Counted from the first letter of the stretch, positions 38,752-46,623 are shown. The stretch is 64,000 nt of DNA from Pseudahrensia aquimaris (GCF_042676045.1 NZ_JBHTJV010000013.1:107117-171116), one strand, 5' to 3'. The notes: generated by a model not told the origin, from the sequence alone. Numbers and translations: made by a program.

Positions 38752-38767
38752 TTAACAGATCGTTAAC
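38752..38767. promoter_or_regulatory. Full CtrA-type box
   Basis: TTAACAGATCGTTAAC matches the complete CtrA site TTAA-N7-TTAAC. It lies next to the candidate NrdR pair in the nrdJ upstream region, 385 bp before the nrdJ ATG. With CckA encoded in the same window, this suggests cell-cycle input to dNTP supply; occupancy is not shown. Confidence 0.45.
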
Positions 38768-39378
38768 AAAATCTCACTCGACCTTTCTGCCCTGAATTTG
38801 GACACAGAGAAGCGCAGTGCATCAAAACGGTTTTTTGAAAACAAACACCCGTTCAGACGTCACAAACTACTCGAAGGCCGGATTGTTCACCCCCGTTTTT
38901 GCGTGCCGCGCAATCGAGCGGCTTTGCAGATGAGAGAGTGGTCGTACTGACGGTGGCGAAACTAACAAAGTGGTTTGTTGGGTCAACATGCTGGGGCCCG
39001 CAAAACTGTGGCCTACTAGGACTAGTGGGTAGGGTGCTTGTGGCCATCAACAGCAAGTTCATAGGCTAAACACGGCATTTCAAACGGTTTTGGCGGTTCT
39101 GCACATGTTGGTCACATGTCAAAAGATGGACAGCAAAAAAAATGAAAAAAACTTGTTGACCCAAAAAGGCGTTTCTCGGTTCCCCGATTCTCGGGCTGAA
39201 AGCGCTTTGGAAAGGCATTCATTTCGCCGAATCTGCGAAGCCAAATATCAAGAAAATATATTGTAAAACAGAAGGTTGTTCGCCTGTCGAATGTGTCGGC
39301 TTGGTCTCAATCCCTGATAGCCATCACCTTGCAGGGGCTTGGGAGTGTCTGGACGGGGTATGCGCAGTGTTCTGCCAA
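38768..39378. other. Long intergenic stretch between nrdJ control region and the SH3 gene
   Basis: About 610 bp separate the nrdJ control region from the interrupted SH3 gene. The sequence is more AT-rich than the surroundings, with an A-rich block near 39137-39152 followed by TTGTTGACC. No convincing open frame, tRNA or terminator was found. A small RNA cannot be excluded. Confidence 0.4.
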
Positions 39379-39744
39379 TTAAACACCCCGTTGAGGCTGG
39401 ATTTGTTCCAAGTTATCCAGTGGCACCCATCCTTGCCGCCCGTCTGCTGCTTTGCCCAGCAGCCAGCCATGGGCTTGATCCAGGCAAACCAGTTGATCGC
39501 CAATGCTTCAGCTCAATTCGAGCGCAGAAAATGCTTCTTTGGCGAAACACTGATTCTCAGTCGCTTCAATAATGCTGTCTGGAACCCAGCCCTCTTTGCC
39601 TCGTGTGTCCTTGGCCCAAAGCCAGACATGTCCATCCCATTCGTCTGTCTTGCCGCTCAGCCAAACTTGTTCGCCGTTTTGAACGGCAATGGGGTCTGAA
39701 TAGCTCGCTTTCCAAGAAACAATGACGCGGTATGATGGGCTCAT
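39379..39744 (-). pseudogene. Two-SH3-domain protein interrupted by an in-frame TGA
   Basis: From ATG 39744 the frame encodes a first SH3-like domain (YRVIVSWKASYSDPIAVQNG, WLWAKDTRGKEGWVPDSII) and enters the second (FAKEAFSALELS) when a TGA occurs at 39508-39510. The same frame then continues without a gap as the rest of a second SH3 domain (IGDQLVCLDQAHGWLLGKAA, DGRQGWVPLDNL) to a TAA at 39379. The intact protein would be 121 residues. There is no frameshift, only the stop. A nonsense mutation, sequencing error or readthrough are all possible; the first domain alone might still fold. Confidence 0.8.
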
Positions 39745-39779
39745 TGCAGACCTTTGTTGCGAAGCTTCCTCGACAAATT

Positions 39780-40190
39780 CTATTCGTCTGCATCGTGTAA
39801 CAATCGCAGCAAGCGTCCGCCCATCGAGGGCAGATCAGCGGCCGAGAGATTGAGCGAGCGGCCTTCCATTCTGGCCACTTCTTCATACGCCTTGGCGGAA
39901 TCGACCGATTTGAAACCCATAGACCAACTATCGAAAGAGCGCGTAGCGACGTTCTGGCCATAGTAGCGGATGATATCTGTATGGCGGGGATCGCGTTCTA
40001 TCGAGGCAAAGATGGTTTCGACCGAATCGAAAGGGCCTTCCAACAATTGCAGGAAGCGCTTGCCGTCGAAAATCATCAGCCCTGTGATGCCAAGCGCGGG
40101 GTTGCGGGCGTTGGCGCAGCTCAGAATATCTTCAATATCGTTTTGCGTCAGCCCAGCGACTGCTTCGCTGGCATACACCAATTCATACAC
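39780..40190 (-). CDS. BLUF-domain blue-light photoreceptor
   Basis: This protein of about 136 residues has a BLUF flavin-binding domain in the first 95 residues: YELVYASEAV with the photoactive Tyr6, NPALGITGLMIFDGKRFLQLLEG with Asn30 and Gln48, then SIERDPRHTDIIRYY. All three residues of the FAD hydrogen-bond switch are present, at the usual numbers. No output domain is attached, so it is a short, PixD/BlrB-like BLUF protein acting through a partner. The GTG at 40190 was chosen because a perfect AGGAGG precedes it and the domain starts there. It lies 36 bp upstream of the SH3 gene on the same strand, and the partner is not evident. Confidence 0.92.
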   Translation of the reverse strand: MYELVYASEAVAGLTQNDIEDILSCANARNPALGITGLMIFDGKRFLQLLEGPFDSVETIFASIERDPRHTDIIRYYGQNVATRSFDSWSMGFKSVDSAKAYEEVARMEGRSLNLSAADLPSMGGRLLRLLHDADE

Positions 40191-40249
40191 GTCGGCTTTT
40201 CCTCCTGCGCTCACTATGGCGCGGAAGGGCGCGGTTTGGAAACGGTTGC

Positions 40250-41485
40250 TTAGGTGGATTCTACCTTTTCAACACTTCGGCTGCGGCGGGTGTCGCGCGA
40301 TATAATGCCCAGCACGATGACGAATAGGATAGCGCCGAAGAAATAGTATGAGCCGGGCATATCGATCCACGCATCGGGGCCGACTGACTTGGCGAATATG
40401 CCAGTCGCGATCAGCGGCCCGAGAATCATCGCGATTGTGTTGACCGAGCCCATCGTGCCTTGCAGGAGGCCTTGTTCCGTGTCCGGCACGTTTTGCGACA
40501 TCAGCGCGGTAAGACAAGGCGCGGCGCAGCCCCAACCGATAAGATGGATGAGAATGCCCGGATAGACGACCCAGCCGACGGTCACGAAGGGTAGGGCGGC
40601 GAAGGCGAAGGTGGAGATGATGAAGCCAGTGAACATAACCTTGCGTTCGCCATAGATCGGAACGACTTGGCGCACGAGCCAGCCTTGGACGAAGGCCATG
40701 CACACGCCCACCCATGCGAGCGAGTAGCCCGCCTCCGCCACGCCCCAATCGAATTGAGCCTTGGTCCACAGCACCCAGATGCCTTGCAAGCCTTGCTGGG
40801 CGATGCCCGTGAGGAGCAGGGCGACCAGAAGGATGGCAAGCGATGAATAGCGGCGGATATAGAGCAGGGCGCTAAACGGGTTTGCCTTGCGGATATCGAT
40901 TGCCGAACGCTTTTCGACCGGAAGCGATTCGGGCAGCACGAACCAGCCGAGTATAAAGTTTGCAAACGCCAGCGCAGCGGCGAGCCAGAAAGGATAGTGC
41001 AGGTCGTATTGGCCCAACACGCCGCCAATGAGCGGGCCAAGCGTGAAGCCAACGCCGAATGCTGCTCCCAACAGGCCGAACGCTGCTGCGCGGCCCTCGC
41101 GGGGCGTTATGTCGGCGATATAAGCGTTGGCGGTGGATACGGTGGCGGAGAACAGGCCTGCAAGAATACGCCCTACGACGAGCCACCATAGGTTCGGAGC
41201 AAGCGCGAGGATTATGTAGTCTACGCCCAATCCGAACAGCGAGATCAGCAGAATAGGCCGGCGGCCGTAGCGGTCCGACAGCATGCCGACGAAGGGCGAG
41301 ACGAAGAATTGCACCAGCGCAAAACCCGACATGAGAAAGCCGTAGATCAGAGCCGAATCGGAGAAATCTGCGCCTGACAGTTCCTCGACGAGTTGAGGCA
41401 AGATTGGCCATGCAAGGCCGACACCGAGCATGTCGATGACCACGGTGAGAATGATGAAGAATAGGGCGGGGTTTCTTGCGGCCAT
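40250..41485 (-). CDS. TetA-like MFS exporter
   Basis: This 411-residue transporter has twelve predicted membrane helices and the major-facilitator motif A in the loop after helix 2 (GMLSDRYGRRPILL). ITPREGRAAAFGLLGAAFGVGFTLGPLIGG (motif C region) and a C-terminal half ending GIISRDTRR follow. The whole is most like the TCR/TetA(TetG-type) drug:H+ antiporters. Chromosomal homologues are common in Hyphomicrobiales and need not confer tetracycline resistance. No TetR-type repressor is adjacent. Substrate is unassigned. Confidence 0.88.
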   Translation of the reverse strand: MAARNPALFFIILTVVIDMLGVGLAWPILPQLVEELSGADFSDSALIYGFLMSGFALVQFFVSPFVGMLSDRYGRRPILLISLFGLGVDYIILALAPNLWWLVVGRILAGLFSATVSTANAYIADITPREGRAAAFGLLGAAFGVGFTLGPLIGGVLGQYDLHYPFWLAAALAFANFILGWFVLPESLPVEKRSAIDIRKANPFSALLYIRRYSSLAILLVALLLTGIAQQGLQGIWVLWTKAQFDWGVAEAGYSLAWVGVCMAFVQGWLVRQVVPIYGERKVMFTGFIISTFAFAALPFVTVGWVVYPGILIHLIGWGCAAPCLTALMSQNVPDTEQGLLQGTMGSVNTIAMILGPLIATGIFAKSVGPDAWIDMPGSYYFFGAILFVIVLGIISRDTRRSRSVEKVEST

Positions 41486-41549
41486 CGGGCGTGTTTAAGC
41501 GAAGTGGGGGATGGGTGCCAGTGGGGAAATTGTCACCGCAATGACGTCG

Positions 41550-42326
41550 TTAGACGGTGTAGAGCCTGCCCAAGCCGTCAAAACGTTCGTTTACCCCCGC
41601 CAGCCGGAGCATGTGCCAGATCATGGCGTGGTTGGAGGATGTGACGGGCAGGCCGGTTTCTCGCTCCAGCTTGGCAACCGCATCCATCAAACGAACCGAG
41701 GTGCAGGAGACGAACACCGCATCCACGTCGCGCCCTTTTGTGATGGTGTCGATTGCGCCGTTGAGACTTTGCGGGTCGATGCTGGAGACAACCGGATCCA
41801 TCGGCTCGTTGAACGAACCGAAAACCTCAATCTTGAAGCCGCCCTTCGTCAAACCGTCAGCCACATATGCGTTCACGTCTTTTGTGTAAGGCGTCAGCAC
41901 AGCGATGCGCTTGGCCTTTAGAGCGGTCAACGCAGCGAATGCCGCACTGGCAGGGTTGGTCGGCTTGGCCATCGGTTTGGCAGCGGTGAGGCGTTCGTTC
42001 ACCGCATCAGGGCCGAGCACCATCGACGCCGACGTGCAGCCATAGGCCAGCACGTCAAGGTTATCGCCGGGCAGCAAGCGCTCCGCAGTCTCGGTGAGGT
42101 TTGGCCCCATCGCAGCGAGAGTGTCGGGCGTAATTTGCGGAGAATTGGCGATGCGGGAGACGTACAGCGCCAAACCCTCCGGCATATCGGACCGTGCGAG
42201 CGTGGCGGCGATTTCGTGCTCCAGCGTGTAGTCGCTCGCCAGAACGACTAGACCAAGCCTCGCGCGCGCACCGATTGCCTGTTGGGTGGTAAAGGGCAGG
42301 TTCTCGATGAGGTCGAAGTCTGCCAT
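41550..42326 (-). CDS. Asp/Glu racemase-fold protein (maleate isomerase/arylmalonate decarboxylase family)
   Basis: This 258-residue enzyme has the two-cysteine active site of the Asp/Glu racemase superfamily: Cys97 in LAYGCTSASMV and Cys208 in VFVSCTSVRLMD, with SPQITPDTLAAMG and a C-terminal TGLPVTSSNHAMIWHMLR. The latter and the GCTSAS form point to the maleate cis-trans isomerase/arylmalonate decarboxylase branch rather than to amino-acid racemases. The ATG at 42326 was chosen; a longer frame reads into the ridA gene. It is the last of a gpt-ridA-racemase run. The substrate is unknown. Confidence 0.85.
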   Translation of the reverse strand: MADFDLIENLPFTTQQAIGARARLGLVVLASDYTLEHEIAATLARSDMPEGLALYVSRIANSPQITPDTLAAMGPNLTETAERLLPGDNLDVLAYGCTSASMVLGPDAVNERLTAAKPMAKPTNPASAAFAALTALKAKRIAVLTPYTKDVNAYVADGLTKGGFKIEVFGSFNEPMDPVVSSIDPQSLNGAIDTITKGRDVDAVFVSCTSVRLMDAVAKLERETGLPVTSSNHAMIWHMLRLAGVNERFDGLGRLYTV

Positions 42327-42337
42327 TCGCCAGATCC

Positions 42338-42691
42338 TTATTTCGCGGCGATGATGCCGATTTCGACCGTGAAATCGGGTGTTGCCAAGCGGGGGGATTC
42401 GACACAGGCGCGAGCGGGTGCATGGCCTTCGGGCACCCATGCGTCCCAGACTGCGTTCATTTCCGCGAAATCGTCCATCGAGCACAGCCAGATCGTGGCG
42501 GATAGGATTTCGGTCTTGTCGGAACCGGCTTCTGCAAGCAGCGAATCGATTTGCGCCAGAATGGCTTGCGTTTGCGCTGTCACCGTGCCGCCGGGGGCGG
42601 ATTGCGCGACTTGCCCAGCGAGATAGACCGTGTCGCCGTGGACGACGCACTGGCTCATGCGCTGGTTGGAATGCGAGCGGGTTATGGTCAT
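42338..42691 (-). CDS. RidA-family protein
   Basis: This 117-residue protein belongs to the RidA/YjgF family, whose members hydrolyse reactive enamine/imine intermediates. NQRMSQCVVHGDTVYLAGQV, TQAILAQIDSLLAEAGSDKTEILSATIWL, and VESPRLATPDFTVEIGIIAA cover the whole fold, with the conserved Arg and Glu positions (ARACVE, VEIGI). It starts 5 bp after the gpt stop and ends 12 bp before the racemase, so all three look cotranscribed. Confidence 0.9.
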   Translation of the reverse strand: MTITRSHSNQRMSQCVVHGDTVYLAGQVAQSAPGGTVTAQTQAILAQIDSLLAEAGSDKTEILSATIWLCSMDDFAEMNAVWDAWVPEGHAPARACVESPRLATPDFTVEIGIIAAK

Positions 42692-42695
42692 GGTT

Positions 42696-43208
42696 TTATC
42701 CGTCCTTGAGGCCTGAAATGGGTTCGACATAGGACATTTCCATGTCCCACGGGAAATAGATCCACGTGTCTTGAGAAACTTCGGTGACAAACGTGTCCGC
42801 CATCTCGCAGCCTTTGGGCTTGGCGTAGACGGTGGCGATGTGCGCCTTGGGCAGCATTTCGCGCACCTTGCGGGCGGTTGCGCCTGTATCGGTGAGATCG
42901 TCAATAATCAGCACGCCTTCGCCCTGACCGCCGGAGCCCGAAATCAGATCGGGCGAAATGCCTTTCAGCACCTCCAACTCACCCTGGTCTTTGTATTCAT
43001 GATAAGACGCGATGCAGACCGTCTCGATGTTTCGGATGCCCAATTCCCGCGCAATAATCGCTGCTGGCACAAGGCCGCCGCGCGTGATCGCAACGATAGC
43101 GTTCCAGCCGCCGTTCGCATCTGCAAGGCCAGTCAACCGCCAAGCCAGCGCTTTGCAATCACGGTGAAATTGATCCCACGAAACGGGGAATTTTTTGGGT
43201 GAGGACAT
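42696..43208 (-). CDS. gpt: Xanthine phosphoribosyltransferase
   Basis: This 170-residue enzyme salvages xanthine and guanine with PRPP. VSWDQFHRDCKALAWRL at the start, AITRGGLVPAAIIARELGI, the PRPP loop VLIIDDLTDTGATARKVRE, and WIYFPWDMEM at the end match Gpt of Gram-negative bacteria. The ATG at 43208 (MSSPKKF) was chosen over one five codons upstream. It is the first gene of the gpt-ridA-racemase run. Confidence 0.92.
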   Translation of the reverse strand: MSSPKKFPVSWDQFHRDCKALAWRLTGLADANGGWNAIVAITRGGLVPAAIIARELGIRNIETVCIASYHEYKDQGELEVLKGISPDLISGSGGQGEGVLIIDDLTDTGATARKVREMLPKAHIATVYAKPKGCEMADTFVTEVSQDTWIYFPWDMEMSYVEPISGLKDG

Positions 43209-43287
43209 GGAAGACGCTCGCACTGGGAAAGAGGTCGCACGGGAGTAGCGCAGGGAAGGGAGGCGATCAATACCTGCCGCTTTTGCA

Positions 43288-43890
43288 TCAACGCCCAGAA
43301 TTCACAGTTCTGAAGGTAATTGAAACACGCCGTTTACGTTTATGGCGAATGCCACCGATCACGTCGCTCTTTCGAGCAGCAATTCCGTGTTTCCAGCCGA
43401 AACGCGCTTCACCAGAAATGATGATCATGGAGCAGGGTTCCAGCAAGGCTTGAAATCTGGTGCTGTCACTCACCTGCTCAAAGTTCATTACACAGCGTGA
43501 GCCGAGAGAAAGGCTTGCGACGCTATCGCCAAAGCATGGTTCACAGTCGACATGGGAGCTAATGCCCTGGCCTGGAAGATATTCGTTGACGATTGCCTGA
43601 TCCGGTATGGTAGCAAAAAAACCATCCGCCTTGAGTTTGTGAGCGATGCTGCTCAGCCAATTGGGCAATTGGCCGATGTAATCATCGCGCGCAACGGAGC
43701 GTGCCCGATAGTCATATCGCCAACCATAGTGCTGCACGCGTCGCTTCAAGTCGGTCCGCCAAGGTTGAGCATCCACTTGGCTCAGCAAACGGTCATGCTG
43801 CTCGGATGAGATCAAGTTCCGCTTTAATTGCAGTCCATTTGGTATGCGTTGCAGGTCGTTTAAATCCATGTCTTCAGTTTCAAAATCCAC
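43288..43890 (-). CDS. AlkB-family 2-oxoglutarate/Fe(II) dioxygenase (ALKBH8-like)
   Basis: This 200-residue protein is an AlkB-type oxygenase. Iron ligands are His113 and Asp115 (SSHVDCEPCFGDSVASLSLGS) and His168 (ISGEARFGWKHGI); the 2-oxoglutarate/substrate arginines lie in KRKRRVSITFR (Arg188 and Arg194). NEYLPGQGISSHVDCEP and the SGEARFGWKHGI form are closer to the eukaryotic ALKBH8 (tRNA wobble hydroxylase) and ALKBH4 type than to E. coli AlkB, so the substrate may be RNA or protein rather than alkylated DNA. It stands alone. The start could also be Met8 (43869). Confidence 0.88.
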   Translation of the reverse strand: MDFETEDMDLNDLQRIPNGLQLKRNLISSEQHDRLLSQVDAQPWRTDLKRRVQHYGWRYDYRARSVARDDYIGQLPNWLSSIAHKLKADGFFATIPDQAIVNEYLPGQGISSHVDCEPCFGDSVASLSLGSRCVMNFEQVSDSTRFQALLEPCSMIIISGEARFGWKHGIAARKSDVIGGIRHKRKRRVSITFRTVNSGR

Positions 43891-43976
43891 GTTTACGCGT
43901 TTTGTGTTGTTGGCAGTTTATTTCTAACTTCTCATCTGCGAACCAGGGGCAAAAACGACCTTTGAGCGGCACGCAA

Positions 43977-44711
43977 TTACCCCGTCAACCCCGCCACCAT
44001 CGCCTCTACGTCCGCAATCGCTGCATCCACCTGCGCCTCATCCCGTCCGCGCACGACGATTTGCGTGGTGATATTTCTACCGTCGAACTTCGGATAAGAG
44101 CCGATCATCGTCTCGGAGTGCTTTTTCTGGATTTCACCCAGCGGCCCGCCGATTGTGCCTTCGCCGACGGGGCAGTCTATGTGTTTGGAAAGAACCTTCG
44201 CGCCGCCTTCCAGCGTGGGGCCGATCGCGTCCATCATGGATTGCATGATTTTCGGCACGCCGGCCATCACATGCACATTGCCGATCTTGAAGCCGGGGGC
44301 TTTTGAGACCTGATTTTCGATGAGCGTTGCGCCGCGCGGGGTGCGGGCCATGCGCTGTCGGGCTTCGGTGAAGTCCAAATCGGTCTTAGCGTAGTGCTCG
44401 CGCAAGATGGCCAGCGCCTCCGGGTGATGTTCGCAGGGCAGGCCGAACGCCTGCGCCACGCCGTCAGCCGTTATGTCGTCGTGGGTCGGGCCGATGCCGC
44501 CTGAGGTGAAAACGTAAGTGTACTTGTGGCGAAGCGCGTTGACCGCATCGGCAATCTCGTCGAGGTCGTCGGAGACCACGCGCACCTCTTTCAGATCAAT
44601 GCCCATGTTGGTGAGATATTCGGCCGCATAACCGATGTTCTTGTCCTTCGTGCGCCCGGACAGGATCTCATCGCCGATAACCAGCATGGCGGCGGTAACG
44701 GGTTGGCTCAT
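43977..44711 (-). CDS. CinA/MoaB-type molybdopterin-binding-fold protein
   Basis: This 244-residue protein starts with AAMLVIGDEILSGRTKDKN and continues with VFTSGGIGPTHDDITADGVAQAFGL, the molybdopterin-binding (MoCF) fold of CinA N-terminal domains. The C-terminal deamidase domain of CinA is missing, giving the short COG1058 type common in alphaproteobacteria, which is likely involved in NAD by-product (ADP-ribose) or nucleotide clean-up. VHVMAGVPKIMQSMMD and IGSYPKFDGRNITTQIVVRG are also typical. Start chosen at 44711; a Met five codons upstream is possible. Confidence 0.88.
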   Translation of the reverse strand: MSQPVTAAMLVIGDEILSGRTKDKNIGYAAEYLTNMGIDLKEVRVVSDDLDEIADAVNALRHKYTYVFTSGGIGPTHDDITADGVAQAFGLPCEHHPEALAILREHYAKTDLDFTEARQRMARTPRGATLIENQVSKAPGFKIGNVHVMAGVPKIMQSMMDAIGPTLEGGAKVLSKHIDCPVGEGTIGGPLGEIQKKHSETMIGSYPKFDGRNITTQIVVRGRDEAQVDAAIADVEAMVAGLTG

Positions 44712-44835
44712 CTTGTTTCTCATCATCAAAAATGCGCGCAATCTGTGCGCTGGCTGAAAGGCAGGGTTTATCAAATCGTCAAAAGCCTTTATCAGCCTTG
44801 CGGTCGCCACGAAAACCCTTTCAAAGCGGCCAAAT

Positions 44836-44922
44836 GCCCTCTTGGCGAAATTGGTAGACGCATCGGACTTAAAATCCGTGGACCTAACGGTCGTGCCGGT
44901 TCAAGTCCGGCAGAGGGCACCA
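44836..44922 (+). tRNA. tRNA-Leu (anticodon UAA)
   Basis: The 87-nt cloverleaf has acceptor stem GCCCTCT / AGAGGGC and a D arm GGCGAAATTGGTAGACGC. The anticodon loop CTTAAAA carries TAA, there is a long variable arm (class II, as in Leu), and the T arm contains GGTTCAAGTCC. The discriminator A919 is followed by an encoded CCA at 44920-44922. It reads UUA codons. It is the last core gene before the copper-resistance block. Confidence 0.97.
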
Positions 44923-45392
44923 TTTTATATCTCACGCGCCAAAGGCGCTCCGATGGGGCGGGCCTTCGCCCGGCAGCCTCTTCGGCTGCTGGGCTTCGGT
45001 GGTTGCATTGGACTATCGATTTTGCACATTTGTACGGCTGTTTAATGCCAACCGCCATCATTCCAGAGCAGGCCAAAACGGAACCGATAATACAGAGCAG
45101 AGCGGTTCCGTTGCAGGCTTATCGCTCCAACATCTCAACTCGTTCCACATTTTTGAATTGGTGTTACGAGTTCACCGGCATGTCCAGCCGTCTCACCGTG
45201 GCATGAACCGCAATTCGCTCTCGCCCTCAAATTTCTGATTAATGACGTGGATGCAAAGTATCTTGCCGATCGGTCTCCAACCTCCATGCTAAGATGGCAG
45301 CTTGGAGCCCATCCTAGCCGTTCGATGAACTTATCGAATGTCTGCTAATTGGTATGGAGCTGACCGTTGGTCTCGATCTTGCTACCAAGTGT
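44923..45392. other. Gene-poor stretch after tRNA-Leu
   Basis: About 470 bp hold no convincing gene. A GC-rich inverted repeat (GCAGCC, 5-nt loop, GGCTGC, about 44971-44991) lies soon after the tRNA but is not followed by a T tract. The rest is short broken frames. No integrase and no copy of the tRNA 3' end were found here or at the far side of the copper block, so an island boundary at the tRNA is suggested only by position. Confidence 0.4.
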
Positions 45393-45971
45393 TCAGTGGT
45401 TCATTGCTTGGCCCTTTGCCATTCCGAGATGATGCGGTTGGTGATGTGCACCAGTTGCCATCAGTCCATAAAAACCGAGGGCTTCTATTCTCTTGAGCAC
45501 ATTGTCGGAAGTGGCAGTCATGGTGAGAGTGGCACCCGTTGGATTGGCTTTTCCCAAAGCAGCCCATTCGGGGCTTTTGTTTAATTCTCTTGCATGGGCA
45601 GGAACCATGTTCTGCGCTGCTCGAATGACAGATTGGCTTCCTGTCACAACAAACCGAACCCTCATACCATCGACCTGCATTTCTGTTTTGCTGGCAAGGG
45701 TCAGGGCATTCATGTCGACCAGATGACTGCGCAAAGACTTGATGTCGACTTGGGACCAATCCGTATTCTGATCTGCGTTCAAGATCGCGACGATTTCAGC
45801 AATTGCTGCGAATGCTGACTGCCCTGCTTCTGTTGGTTGAGATCCGCTGCCATGATTATGATGGGTGCTTGCGGTAAAATGGGTCTCTTGGGATGCGAAG
45901 TAATAGCTTCCCAAAAGCGCGGCCATCGCGATAGCGACGATCAAAGTGACGCGTTTGAAAGTAAACTGCAT
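45393..45971 (-). CDS. His-rich periplasmic protein of the copper block
   Basis: This 192-residue protein has an N-terminal membrane helix or uncleaved signal (about 8-26), then STHHNHGSGS, a helical domain (AAIAEIVAILNADQNTDWSQVDIKSLRSHL), and a His/Met-rich end (ATGAHHQPHHLGMAKGQAMNH). Similar proteins occur beside metal-resistance genes. The two His clusters suggest metal binding in the periplasm, which is inferred. It is divergent from the Crp/Fnr regulator, with an Fnr-like palindrome in the 73-bp gap. Confidence 0.7.
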   Translation of the reverse strand: MQFTFKRVTLIVAIAMAALLGSYYFASQETHFTASTHHNHGSGSQPTEAGQSAFAAIAEIVAILNADQNTDWSQVDIKSLRSHLVDMNALTLASKTEMQVDGMRVRFVVTGSQSVIRAAQNMVPAHARELNKSPEWAALGKANPTGATLTMTATSDNVLKRIEALGFYGLMATGAHHQPHHLGMAKGQAMNH

Positions 45972-46015
45972 TTGGTGCTCCTTTTATCGACACGTTAGAC
46001 GCGTTTGGCTTGCGC

Positions 46016-46037
46016 AAATATGATTTCAATCATATTT
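46016..46037. promoter_or_regulatory. Fnr/Crp-like palindromic operator
   Basis: A perfect inverted repeat AAATATGAT-TTCA-ATCATATTT lies in the divergent gap. Its core TGAT-N4-ATCA is the Fnr/FixK consensus (TTGAT-N4-ATCAA) short of the outermost base in each arm. It ends 7 bp before the regulator ATG and starts 44 bp before the His-rich gene, so binding by the adjacent Crp/Fnr protein would repress its own gene and could control the other. Confidence 0.7.
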
Positions 46038-46044
46038 TTCTTCG

Positions 46045-46623
46045 ATGCTTCCCGAACCCTATCTCGACCTTCCTTCTGAAACGAAAATCGAAAAATCGGT
46101 GCTGCAAGGCAGTTTGATATTTCGAAGCGGAGAAAAGTCGACCGGCTTTTTCCATCTGCTGGAAGGCGAGGTTCGCATGATCCGCTATGCCAAAGATGGC
46201 GCGGATATTTCAATCCACCGCGCGTTCTCTGGCCAAAGCTTCGCAGAAGCCTCGCTCTACTCAGATACCTATCACTGTGATGCGGTAGCACTCAAAGCAT
46301 GTTCCATCGTCAAGTTTGATAAGGCACTCGTGCTTCATCACTTAGAGACCAATGCAGTTTTCGCCATGAAGATGACCGCACACCTTGCCGGTCAAGTGCA
46401 GGACTATCGTCGCCTATTGGAACTGCGTGCCATCCGCTCAGCCCAAGAGCGGGTATATGCCGGTATCGCCGAGGGGTGGTTAAAGGGAAGCGTCTTGTCC
46501 TTCGCGAGCCAACTCGGATTAACGCACGAAGCGACATATCGGGCTTTGTCCAATCTGACCAAGCGGGGGCAGCTCACTAAAACTGGTCGAGGAAAATACG
46601 GAATTCCATCTGATAGCAGATGA
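46045..46623 (+). CDS. Crp/Fnr-family transcriptional regulator
   Basis: This 192-residue protein has an N-terminal cNMP-type beta-roll (about 20-110: LIFRSGEKSTGFFHLLEGEVRMI, SGQSFAEASLY) and a C-terminal winged helix (about 140-190). The recognition helix THEATYRALSNL has the E-x3-R spacing used by Crp/Fnr proteins to read TGAT-type half sites. It lacks the Fnr cysteine cluster and a clear cAMP pocket, so the signal is unknown; its place in the block suggests metal or redox. A fitting palindrome lies just upstream. Confidence 0.87.
   Translation: MLPEPYLDLPSETKIEKSVLQGSLIFRSGEKSTGFFHLLEGEVRMIRYAKDGADISIHRAFSGQSFAEASLYSDTYHCDAVALKACSIVKFDKALVLHHLETNAVFAMKMTAHLAGQVQDYRRLLELRAIRSAQERVYAGIAEGWLKGSVLSFASQLGLTHEATYRALSNLTKRGQLTKTGRGKYGIPSDSR

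Noticed and set aside
38853..39062. 69-codon open frame on the minus strand upstream of nrdJ
   Set aside because: Low-complexity Ser/Thr/Pro composition and no ribosome binding site; likely chance.
40250..41485. Acquired tetracycline resistance determinant
   Set aside because: The transporter resembles TetA, but there is no divergent TetR gene and no mobile element nearby; a chromosomal exporter is more likely.
44970..44992. Terminator after tRNA-Leu
   Set aside because: The GC-rich stem is clear but no T tract follows, so a Rho-independent terminator is not supported.
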